A stretch of 6,029 bases of DNA from Clostridia bacterium (GCA_017452035.1 JAFTNE010000050.1:1-6029), one strand, 5' to 3'. Counted from the first letter of the stretch, positions 1 through 5,845 are shown. Made by a program: numbers and translations. Notes: generated from the sequence alone by a model not told the origin.

Positions 1-1
1 T

Positions 2-36
2 AAAAATAGCGTGCTATCAACCAAGATAGCACGCTA
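2..36 (-). terminator. Intrinsic terminator of the metallopeptidase gene
   Basis: A perfect 12-bp inverted repeat (7-18 against 25-36) with a 6-base loop is followed, reading the minus strand, by five T (positions 6 to 2). It lies about 87 bases past the stop codon of the M3-like gene. On the plus strand the same hairpin is followed by AATTTTT, so it may work in both directions for a convergent gene to the left. Confidence 0.75.
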
Positions 37-62
37 AATTTTTAGTTAAAATTTCATGTCGC

Positions 63-119
63 TGTTACATAAAAAGTTTGAGCTAGTTGCGAACAGTCAA
101 ACTTTGCAAGACCGTAACA
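63..119. other. Nearly continuous 57-base imperfect hairpin in the 3' untranslated region
   Basis: Nested arms are visible: 63-68 with 114-119 (6 bp, TGTTAC/GTAACA), 73-81 with 97-105 (9 bp, AAAGTTTGA/TCAAACTTT), then 83-84 with 95-96 and 86-88 with 92-94 around a GCG loop. It sits between the metallopeptidase stop codon (124) and its terminator (2-36). No T run follows on either strand, so it is not itself an obvious terminator. A 3' stabilising structure is an inference. Confidence 0.5.
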
Positions 120-123
120 TCAA

Positions 124-2223
124 CTATTCAACGGAAAGAACTCTGTTAATGTACTTAAACATTTCTTCGTTGTCGTAAGCATACAAACCTGCATACTCAA
201 GAACTTCCTTATAAGTAAAGTTGCGTTGACTCTCGATATCAGAGTAATTAACAAGTTTAAGGTAGGACTCTACCATTTCATCGTAGTTAGTACCATCAGA
301 CATAAGTTGCAAAGAACTACACATGGATACAGAGTAAGAAATGTAGTAAGCAGCACTGCGGATTGCTACTTGACGCCAGTAGCTCTTGTACATTGTACCA
401 ACACCAACATCTGTAAGAATTTCTTCAAATAAAGGATCGTACTCTTCCTTAGTAATTTTGCCATCGGCCAAGAAAGTATCCGCACTTGCACCATTGTATG
501 TATTGGTATATACAGCACGTTCAAATGCATCAACACCTGCGGCAATGCAAATGAGCCACAAATTGTTGTAAAGTTGGTAAGCATTGTACAAGTCGAATGC
601 GGAAGTTGGGATATAATCTTTATACTTATCATTATCTCTTAACCAACTGAGATACAACACTTCTAGGCCTTGGGAGTGAGTTTCACTCAAGTCGAATGAT
701 TGAGAATAATCGTAGTTTTTGAGCTCGTTGCAGTAGTGACCGAATTCGTGAACCACTGTATTACCACCAGATTGTCCAAAATACAAAATTGGAGTTTTTA
801 AAGAACGAATGTACCACATATATGCTCCGTTGTAAGAGCCCGTAAAGTAGTTTTTATTTTCCATCAATTCTTCAAAGATATCGGCGTATGATGTTTCATT
901 GCCTGCATCATCGGTTGTTTTGATAGTAGGCAAAAAGTCGTTTACTGAATGGTTTGCCGTAATACTAGTAAAGAAGGATTTTTCAGCAAAATCTTCGTAT
1001 AATGCTTTGTTCTTTTCACTAATAGCATCATTAGCATCGTTATACAAACCGTAATATTGGCTATACAATGGAGCAATGTATTGTTTGAGATACTCGAAGT
1101 AGATTGCAGATTGTTCAGGAGTATATTCTCTACCATAGATTTCTTTATAAGCATATTCCATGTAGTTGTCGTAACCTTTGATCTTTGCCATTGCGTTGTT
1201 GTTTGCAACAAATTCTTCGTACAACTCTGGAACTCTACTGCCGGTTTCAATTTCCTTTTTGCTCAAACCATTATATTCGTTCTCTTTTGCGTTATTTTCG
1301 CCGGACAAACGTACCCATTCTGGGTCGGATGCATTGCGTGTTTCTTCCAACAAACTATCAATTTCATCTTGTGGCATGCCATAGTAGAAGAACTCGCGAA
1401 GAGGTGTTTCGTATACTAGTGGGAAAAGTCCATTGTAGTAAGAGAGAACCGTATCATAGTAATTGGAAATTGCCAATTGGTTGTCTTGCTTTTCCTCGTT
1501 TGTAAAGTCTATATCAGCCTCAATTTTTGCATATTGATATTGAGCAATTACAAAATACAATTCGTCTTCAAAAGCTGTAACAGCAGCCTCGAAATCTTCG
1601 TTTTTAGCAAACCACTCTGAATCTGGATTATAAGCGTGTAGAGTTGCATCATATTCGCCATAACCATCCAAGGTGTTTACGAGATCTTCGTACGCATTGT
1701 TAATACGAGTTTCATCTTCCTTATCAAAAGTGTACTTAACTTGTTCTCTAAATTTGGAGTCACTATTGGGGAACTTAGCAACTTTGCACTTTGGATTTTG
1801 GCAAGCAATTAAACGACCGTAAGATGTTTGTTCTGGGAAGTTATGACCAAGTTTCTTAACAGAATCAGACTTTTTTGCACCGCAAAGAGTACACTTATAG
1901 TTGATTTTACCATCCTTGATGCAAGTTACCGTACGAGAAGTTTCCTCCCAATTGCAATCGTGTGCCTTAATTTCACCATAATTAGTGTCACATACGGAAC
2001 ATGTAGCAACTTCGGTATAGGTTGCAGTTCCTCCAGTGTGTGCAGCAAAATCAAGTTTTTCAGCACAACCTTTGAATGTACAAGCATGCCAGTGGCCCGT
2101 TTCGTCAGTAGTCCATTCGGTAGCAGGTGCATGCTCGTGATTTTCTAAAGTTTGGCAAGCGGCACCAAAAACAAGTGTCAACACTAAAACTATTGCAAGT
2201 AAAGCACTTAAATATCTTTTCAT
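124..2223 (-). CDS. M3-like (oligoendopeptidase F type) zinc metallopeptidase lipoprotein with N-terminal Cys/His repeats
   Basis: This 699-residue protein probably cleaves peptides outside the cytoplasmic membrane. Residues 1-22 form a signal peptide (MKRY, then a hydrophobic run) ending in a lipobox-like GAAC with Cys23 as the lipid anchor; the -3 Gly is atypical. Residues about 28-150 carry Cys/His pairs (H44, H46, C48, C53, C75, C78, C101, C111, C114, C141, C146) resembling the HWxxC..C repeats of gut Firmicutes surface proteins. From about 155 onward is the peptidase. HEFGH at 492-496 gives zinc ligands H492 and H496 and catalytic E493. E514 in ETHSQGLE matches the third ligand of the M3 E-x-P-S-Q motif, with His in place of Pro. 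AAYYISYS at 624-631 matches the M3 substrate-binding tyrosine segment. The start is supported by AAAGGAGG at 2233-2240, 9 bases upstream. It appears monocistronic, between its own promoter and terminator. The substrate is unknown, and the exact M3 subfamily is uncertain. Confidence 0.9.
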   Translation of the reverse strand: MKRYLSALLAIVLVLTLVFGAACQTLENHEHAPATEWTTDETGHWHACTFKGCAEKLDFAAHTGGTATYTEVATCSVCDTNYGEIKAHDCNWEETSRTVTCIKDGKINYKCTLCGAKKSDSVKKLGHNFPEQTSYGRLIACQNPKCKVAKFPNSDSKFREQVKYTFDKEDETRINNAYEDLVNTLDGYGEYDATLHAYNPDSEWFAKNEDFEAAVTAFEDELYFVIAQYQYAKIEADIDFTNEEKQDNQLAISNYYDTVLSYYNGLFPLVYETPLREFFYYGMPQDEIDSLLEETRNASDPEWVRLSGENNAKENEYNGLSKKEIETGSRVPELYEEFVANNNAMAKIKGYDNYMEYAYKEIYGREYTPEQSAIYFEYLKQYIAPLYSQYYGLYNDANDAISEKNKALYEDFAEKSFFTSITANHSVNDFLPTIKTTDDAGNETSYADIFEELMENKNYFTGSYNGAYMWYIRSLKTPILYFGQSGGNTVVHEFGHYCNELKNYDYSQSFDLSETHSQGLEVLYLSWLRDNDKYKDYIPTSAFDLYNAYQLYNNLWLICIAAGVDAFERAVYTNTYNGASADTFLADGKITKEEYDPLFEEILTDVGVGTMYKSYWRQVAIRSAAYYISYSVSMCSSLQLMSDGTNYDEMVESYLKLVNYSDIESQRNFTYKEVLEYAGLYAYDNEEMFKYINRVLSVE

Positions 2224-2253
2224 TTACATTATCCTCCTTTTAATATGTATTCA

Positions 2254-2282
2254 ATTATAAACTTATTGTTTCAGCTTGTCAA
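2254..2282 (-). promoter_or_regulatory. Perfect-consensus housekeeping promoter of the metallopeptidase gene
   Basis: On the minus strand TTGACA (2282-2277) and TATAAT (2259-2254) match both consensus hexamers exactly with the ideal 17-base spacer. Transcription would start near 2247, giving a 5' leader of about 24 bases that contains the AAAGGAGG ribosome binding site. This predicts strong expression unless it is repressed or limited downstream. Confidence 0.88.
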
Positions 2283-2312
2283 CAATAACAAAGAACAAAT
2301 CAGTATTTTTTC

Positions 2313-2435
2313 TTGATAAATATGTTTATTTATGCAACCAAAATGAGACGACGATTTATCAATTTTGGTGGTACATATCAAGCATGTCTTGATGTACAAA
2401 ATCCCACCTAGATTGTTACAGAAGATATTTTGTAC
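2313..2435. other. Structured intergenic region with nested, competing inverted repeats
   Basis: This part of the 359-base gap between the ligase and metallopeptidase genes shows five complementary pairs. A: 2313-2321 with 2354-2362 (9 bp, perfect). B: 2337-2344 with 2362-2369 (8 bp, perfect). C: 2360-2371 with 2404-2415 (11 of 12, one T-T mismatch, one G-T). D: 2372-2382 with 2388-2396 (9 bp plus a 2-base bulge, 5-base loop). E: 2394-2402 with 2427-2435 (9 bp, perfect). C and D stack into one 56-base hairpin. A and B each clash with C, and E clashes with D. A minus-strand promoter candidate lies just upstream (2447-2475). No coding potential or U-tract terminator is seen inside. It could be an orphan small RNA, a long alternative leader of the metallopeptidase mRNA, or operator DNA. 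I do not recognise a known riboswitch class. Confidence 0.55.
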
Positions 2436-2446
2436 GAGAAAGAATA

Positions 2447-2475
2447 ATTATTTTCTTATTTTAGAACTTTATCAA
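2447..2475 (-). promoter_or_regulatory. Candidate promoter directly behind the ligase operon terminator
   Basis: On the minus strand TTGATA (2475-2470, 5 of 6) and AATAAT (2452-2447, 5 of 6) are separated by 17 bases. The -35 box begins inside the U tract of the preceding terminator. A start near 2440 would place the structured region 2313-2435 at the very 5' end of the transcript, reading towards the metallopeptidase gene. In AT-rich DNA such matches can arise by chance. Confidence 0.45.
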
Positions 2476-2504
2476 AAAAGCACGCCCCAATTGGACGCAC
2501 TTTT
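2474..2504 (-). terminator. Intrinsic terminator of the TPR-ligase operon
   Basis: Reading the minus strand, AAAAGTGCGTCC (2504-2493) pairs over 12 bp, including three G-U pairs, with 2487-2476 around a 5-base loop, and the 3' side runs into six T (2479-2474). It lies about 80 bases beyond the ligase stop codon. Confidence 0.8.
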
Positions 2505-2582
2505 GTTGATTGATATTTTAGCTTTTATGTAAACAATTGCAAAATTTGCTCATTATTTATACACTTGATTTGCTTTACAAAC

Positions 2583-4109
2583 TTACACCGATGGATCTAG
2601 ATGCAAATTGGATTGTGTGTCCACATGCACAACGTTTGGTAACATTTCTGCAAACAAAAGCATTACGCCATAGGTAAGACCGGGACCCATGTTAAACATG
2701 TGGCAGTCCAACAAACTTGCCAGCGCATGGGCAAGCAATCCCATTGCCAAAAACGTCTTGTGTGGGGCAGGGTTTTTGATAAACAACTTTATCGTTTGGT
2801 AACGATGGAAACCGTATGCAAGCAACCCAACTACACCACAAGATGCAAGTAGTTGCACCACCGTGTTGTGGTATCTTGGGGGAAGGAAATAGCCCTCGGT
2901 AGGGATAAACTCCTGTCCGTATTGAAAAACAAGTCCTTCACTGCAATAAAAACCATTGCCAAAAAATGGCGCTTCACAAAATTGTTTTAGGCCTGTGATG
3001 TATATCTCAAAACGGCCACTGTCATCAAGTCCACTTTGTAGCATACTCGTCAAAATTGTGACGTTGTCTTTGTTGACGTACAAAATTACAAAACTCAAAA
3101 TTATAACGGCTATGATGCTTGCAAACGTGATAATAGATGCTTTGCGCTCCGACTTGGGGCAGTAGATAAATGCAAACACTGCACTAGCAATGTAAGCCAC
3201 GCCACCACAAACAATTGCCCCACGACTTTGAGAAAGAACAACGCCCACCATTAGCAAGCTTGCCAAAAGCACGTAGCGCCAACCACGTTTTTGCGTTACT
3301 GCAAAGTAAAATGGCGCAGGCATAAGCATTGCCATCATACCACCAACGTTATTGTAAATTCCCCAACCAGATTCCAAGTCCTTGCGAACAAACGTTCCGT
3401 CCATTATCTTTTGCAAAACGTCTGGTTTGAGGTACATCCCAACAACTTCCAAAAACATTCCAATGCCGACAATTGTAAATAACATTGCCCCATCAGAAGC
3501 TTTGCGTTTGGACCAATCCACAGTGTAGAAAAAGAAAAAGTACGTTACGCACAACGATACAATTTGCACCAAAGCAAAAATTACCGTACGCAAGTAATCG
3601 TAGTGGCTAAATATGCCCGAAAGTACATAGCCAACGCCCAATACAATGTAACCCGTTGTCAAAATTGGATGCATTTTGTTGTTGCGACGCTTAATTGTAA
3701 CTTCAAATACAAAACGTGTGATGATACATACGACAGCTAACACACAAATTACAACTAATTGTGCAATACCCTGTGGACTAGAAAAGTCGTTTTGACCGTA
3801 GTCGCCAGCTGGGTTGTTTCCTGCAGAAAACAACATGTATCCACAACAAAACATTGGCACTATGGGGTAGCAGTCGTCAGCAAAAAGCGTAATTGCAATT
3901 GCCAATACAAGGTAGCACCACATAACGACAAACTCCAACGAAAGCAGGTTGGATAGTACCATAAGTAGTACAATAGTTGCAATGTACCATGGCGAGTACA
4001 AATAGGCGTTAATTTTTTGCACCCATTTGTTATCTTTCAGTTTGGGTAAATAATGAGTAAGCATGATAATAAAATTTTGATGGTCGTAAGTTTTTGCCAT
4101 CGCAGTCAC
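2583..4109 (-). CDS. O-antigen ligase/polymerase-like (Wzy_C family) polytopic membrane protein
   Basis: This 508-residue protein has about ten or more hydrophobic segments (roughly 40-75, 82-95, 114-135, 150-166, 173-197, 208-225, 255-270, 278-292, 298-316, 326-345, 415-433, 452-468, 475-490). The family marks lie in its second half: SQSRGA at 293-298, R366 in SGRFEIY opening the large external loop, PFFGNGF at 381-387, and H414-N415 in RYHNTVVQLL followed by a Gly-rich helix. Members transfer or polymerise lipid-linked glycans on the outer side of the cytoplasmic membrane. The substrate here (capsule, teichoic acid-like polymer or glycoprotein) cannot be told, and no glycosyltransferases are adjacent. 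The start is uncertain: GTG at 4109 or ATG at 4100 (residue 4), neither with a clear ribosome binding site. The TPR gene stops only 12 bases upstream of the GTG, suggesting translational coupling. The stop is TAA. Confidence 0.87.
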   Translation of the reverse strand: MTAMAKTYDHQNFIIMLTHYLPKLKDNKWVQKINAYLYSPWYIATIVLLMVLSNLLSLEFVVMWCYLVLAIAITLFADDCYPIVPMFCCGYMLFSAGNNPAGDYGQNDFSSPQGIAQLVVICVLAVVCIITRFVFEVTIKRRNNKMHPILTTGYIVLGVGYVLSGIFSHYDYLRTVIFALVQIVSLCVTYFFFFYTVDWSKRKASDGAMLFTIVGIGMFLEVVGMYLKPDVLQKIMDGTFVRKDLESGWGIYNNVGGMMAMLMPAPFYFAVTQKRGWRYVLLASLLMVGVVLSQSRGAIVCGGVAYIASAVFAFIYCPKSERKASIITFASIIAVIILSFVILYVNKDNVTILTSMLQSGLDDSGRFEIYITGLKQFCEAPFFGNGFYCSEGLVFQYGQEFIPTEGYFLPPRYHNTVVQLLASCGVVGLLAYGFHRYQTIKLFIKNPAPHKTFLAMGLLAHALASLLDCHMFNMGPGLTYGVMLLFAEMLPNVVHVDTQSNLHLDPSV

Positions 4110-4118
4110 ATTTGTGAC
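4105..4118. repeat. Short inverted repeat at the TPR/ligase junction
   Basis: GTCACA and TGTGAC flank a 2-base centre (GTCACATTTGTGAC on the plus strand) and overlap the proposed GTG start of the ligase gene. It may be a weak hairpin affecting coupled initiation, or chance. Confidence 0.3.
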
Positions 4119-4121
4119 GTG

Positions 4122-4763
4122 TTACAAGTTGATTTTCTTGTACTCTTGCAATATCGTTTCCATACGCTCGTAAGTGCTACCGTTAGATACAGCCATTTGG
4201 TAGTACTTGCGATACATATCTTGTCTGTTTTCAATAAAGTGGATGCAACAAACAACCTCTGCTGCTTGGTACAAATTGTGTTGTAGTTGCAAAGCTCGAT
4301 AGCAACAAGCAAGGGCGTTTTCGTTGTCAGCCTGACGGTAATACAACGCGCCTTTGTTGTAGTGAGCGTAGGCATTGTTAGGGTCGCATGCCATTGCCTT
4401 GTCAAAACAACTCATTGCCTCGACAAACTCGCCACTGTTTTTGTGCATCAAGCCAAGGTTGCTCCACACGGTAGAGATTTGGTCGTTGTAGTTTGTGGAT
4501 GTGACGTAGGCATCTTTTGCCAATTCGGGGTAGCCAATTTCTTCGTAGCAAATGCCCAAAAAGGCGTACACTACAGCATAGTCTTGGTCCTGCTTGCAAG
4601 ATTTTAGCAGTTTTGTTAGCAAATCCACTGCCTTGCGACTTTTGTCTAAGTTGTAAAGCTCCAAAGCTTTGGCAAACTTTTCCAAACTGCGCACGTCATA
4701 TTGAAATGCGTTGCCCACAATTTTGCGATAGCTGGCAAGATAGTTTTGCAATTTTAGGTTCAT
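4122..4763 (-). CDS. Tetratricopeptide repeat (TPR) protein
   Basis: This 213-residue protein has no signal peptide or membrane segment, so it is probably cytoplasmic. Tandem helix-pair repeats fall at about 30-57, 64-90, 97-130, 131-164 and 165-195. The clearest are TVWSNLGLMHKNSGEFVEAMSCFDKAMACDPNN and the next unit beginning AYAHYNKGALYYRQ, which have the W/Y-x-x-L/K-G-x-x-Y, A20 and P32 pattern of TPRs. TPRs bind proteins and have no catalytic role. The start is ATG at 4763, because AAAGGA (4771-4776) sits 7 bases upstream; a TTG at 4793 would extend it by 10 residues but lacks support. It is the first gene of an operon with the O-antigen-ligase-like protein. Many ligases of that family carry TPRs fused at the C terminus, so a partner or scaffold role is a reasonable inference. 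Confidence 0.87.
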   Translation of the reverse strand: MNLKLQNYLASYRKIVGNAFQYDVRSLEKFAKALELYNLDKSRKAVDLLTKLLKSCKQDQDYAVVYAFLGICYEEIGYPELAKDAYVTSTNYNDQISTVWSNLGLMHKNSGEFVEAMSCFDKAMACDPNNAYAHYNKGALYYRQADNENALACCYRALQLQHNLYQAAEVVCCIHFIENRQDMYRKYYQMAVSNGSTYERMETILQEYKKINL

Positions 4764-4808
4764 GTTGATATCCTTTGTAGTAAATGCTTTCAAACAGTAT
4801 TGTGATAC

Positions 4809-4820
4809 ACTGCTAGCAGT
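4809..4820. repeat. 12-bp perfect palindrome upstream of the TPR gene
   Basis: ACTGCTAGCAGT is its own reverse complement. It lies in the 5' leader of the TPR-ligase operon, 46 bases before the start codon and about 80 bases past the candidate promoter. It could be a dimeric regulator site or a small RNA hairpin. It is seen only once in the window. Confidence 0.35.
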
Positions 4821-4899
4821 TTTGTTTCAATAAAACCTACAAAAATTAACACCTTTTAACATTTTGACATAGTATGCCCAAGTTACAAGTGCTTTATTG

Positions 4900-4928
4900 A
4901 TGATACTACATTTTTGTTTACTTTACAA
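4900..4928 (-). promoter_or_regulatory. Candidate promoter of the TPR-ligase operon
   Basis: On the minus strand TTGTAA (4928-4923, 4 of 6) and TATCAT (4905-4900, 5 of 6) have a 17-base spacer. Transcription would begin near 4893, leaving a leader of about 130 bases before the TPR start codon. It is the best-scoring pair I see in the gap, but it is not unique in such AT-rich DNA. Confidence 0.42.
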
Positions 4929-4940
4929 GTACTTTTGGCT

Positions 4941-5007
4941 AAAAATGCAGTTTTTTGTCGATTTTTTAGCTAAAAAATGGCAAAATTTTGCAAAAATCTC
5001 GCAAAAA
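4941..5007. other. Phased A/T tracts with palindromes (likely curved DNA)
   Basis: Tracts of 4-6 A or T lie at 4941-4945, 4951-4956, 4962-4967, 4972-4977, 4982-4989, 4992-4996 and 5003-5007, with centres mostly 10-11 bases apart. That is the spacing that produces intrinsic curvature. Embedded are an 18-bp perfect palindrome (4961-4978, TTTTTTAGCTAAAAAA core), a 12-bp one (4980-4991, GCAAAATTTTGC) and a direct repeat GCAAAAAT at 4990 and 5001. The element separates the operon promoter on one side from the ssrA promoter on the other. The rest of the 361-base gap 4764-5124 holds only the sites listed here. Confidence 0.5.
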
Positions 5008-5076
5008 TGAAATTTGTTTGTTTGTTTTTCAAGTAACAATACAAAATAAAAAACATGGGAGATATTTTGAAACTTG

Positions 5077-5105
5077 TTTACATTTTTTTGCAATTGGTGT
5101 ATAAT
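5077..5105 (+). promoter_or_regulatory. Promoter of ssrA (tmRNA)
   Basis: TTTACA (5077-5082, 5 of 6) and a perfect TATAAT (5100-5105) are separated by 17 bases. Transcription would start near 5112, giving a 5' leader of about 13 bases that RNase P would remove to expose the mature tmRNA end at 5125. A T run (5083-5089) fills the spacer. Confidence 0.8.
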
Positions 5106-5124
5106 AGTTAGTGTCATCATACAT

Positions 5125-5494
5125 GGGGCTGTTTCTTAGATTCGCCCGGCGTAATGAGGGCAAGATAAGCGTACCGCAGTGCATCTGCGTTACCACTGCA
5201 AACCTAAATTAACTGCTAACTATAGCACACGCCCTTCCTACGGAATGGCATACGCTGCGTAACTTAAAGTCAGCGCGTGGACCTTGGCTCTGTTGCGAGG
5301 CCAAACGTTCGCGTCATAAATTCGCAAATAGGTAACCTTCGGCTGACGCACCGATAGTTACCGAAGTTAAAGGTGTCTTGACACGGTAAGTTTGTTTGCT
5401 TTCTTCACTGTGTGACGGTAAAAGTAAACTGCGTACGGAGAAAGTTTTGTTTGCTTACGTTGGTACACGGGTGCAAGTCCCGTCAGCTCCACCA
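5125..5494 (+). ncRNA. ssrA: Transfer-messenger RNA (tmRNA)
   Basis: This 370-nt one-piece tmRNA frees stalled ribosomes and tags unfinished proteins for proteolysis, working with SmpB. The acceptor stem pairs GGGGCTG (5125-5131) with CAGCTCC (5484-5490), followed by encoded ACCA (5491-5494). The T arm is ACGGG/CCCGT (5467-5471, 5479-5483). Helix 2 pairs 5146-5154 with 5455-5463. A clear H-type pseudoknot pairs 5331-5336 with 5357-5362 and 5337-5340 with 5363-5366. An upstream pseudoknot candidate pairs GCAGTG (5178-5183 region) with CACTGC. The best tag frame runs from GCT at 5215 to TAA at 5260-5262 and reads ANYSTRPSYGMAYAA. Oddities are a T loop TGCAAGT instead of a TTC-type loop, TTCGCCCGG in place of the usual TTCGACGGG, and a tag ending AYAA rather than ALAA. 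Confidence 0.95.
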
Positions 5495-5508
5495 TTTGAG
5501 AAGTAAAG

Positions 5509-5537
5509 GTTTGATACAAAAGTATTGAACTTTTTTT
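5509..5537 (+). terminator. Intrinsic terminator of ssrA
   Basis: GTTTGATAC (5509-5517) pairs over 9 bp, with two G-T wobbles, with GTATTGAAC (5522-5530) around an AAAA loop, and is followed by seven T (5531-5537). It begins 14 bases after the encoded CCA. Confidence 0.82.
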
Positions 5538-5553
5538 CTTTGCATAATATAGT
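5525..5553 (+). promoter_or_regulatory. Candidate promoter of the small membrane protein gene
   Basis: TTGAAC (5525-5530, 4 of 6) and TATAGT (5548-5553, 5 of 6) are 17 bases apart. The -35 box coincides with the 3' arm of the ssrA terminator, so one sequence would serve both signals. The start would be near 5560, only about 10 bases before the first usable ATG. Confidence 0.45.
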
Positions 5554-5569
5554 ACCTGTACCGCTTGTA

Positions 5570-5845
5570 ATGTTATGGAAGTGGTTTGGAATGGCATTGT
5601 ATTTATGTTTGTTTGGAATAGGAATGCATTTTGCTGTCAAAATTGAAAAGCATAAGAAGAAATATGATATTCAGACTTTTAAAGAAATTGTTGCATTTAC
5701 TGACGGCAAAAGTTTAGATGAAATTGAAAAAGCAAGAGAAGAAGGCAAAAGGCCATATCAAAAAGCTTTCTTGTCCGCTGGTTCAGCGGCATTAGTTGTT
5801 ATAATTGCACTTATAATGGTTACTGTAATGAGATTATTCTCTTGA
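5570..5845 (+). CDS. Small two-helix membrane protein of unknown function
   Basis: I do not recognise this 91-residue protein. It has a hydrophobic helix at about 5-23, a charged soluble middle of about 40 residues (24-65, rich in Lys and Glu, with SLDEIEKAREEGKRPYQKAF), and a second helix at about 68-88 (SAALVVIIALIMVTVM). Positive charges next to both helices suggest that the middle faces the cytoplasm. The start is ambiguous. ATG 5570 gives a full-length first helix but lacks a ribosome binding site. ATG 5591 has GGAAGTGG 6 bases upstream but shortens the helix. A TTG at 5525 lies inside the terminator and is unlikely. The stop is TGA. No terminator follows, so it may be co-transcribed with the next gene. 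Confidence 0.65.
   Translation: MLWKWFGMALYLCLFGIGMHFAVKIEKHKKKYDIQTFKEIVAFTDGKSLDEIEKAREEGKRPYQKAFLSAGSAALVVIIALIMVTVMRLFS

Noticed and set aside
1057..1505. Several plus-strand frames of 68-120 codons opposite the metallopeptidase gene
   Set aside because: They are antisense shadows of a gene with clear catalytic motifs, with no ribosome binding sites or recognisable domains.
2224..2229. ATG-TAA start-stop pair immediately before the metallopeptidase ATG
   Set aside because: Its ATG is only 3 bases from the ribosome binding site, too close for initiation, while the real start has ideal 9-base spacing. Probably chance.
2313..2435. CRISPR array or tracrRNA-like element
   Set aside because: The repeats are inverted, differ from one another and are not regularly spaced. 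No spacers and no cas genes are present.
4923..5120. Minus-strand 65-codon frame in the AT-rich gap
   Set aside because: It lies over the phased A/T tracts and the ssrA promoter, has no ribosome binding site, and its Lys/Phe-rich composition is what random A/T runs give.
5367..5640. Two minus-strand open frames of 76 and 61 codons
   Set aside because: They run antisense across the tmRNA 3' end. The GGADGTCTRVP stretch is the typical false peptide produced by reading the complement of a tRNA-like T arm and CCA end.
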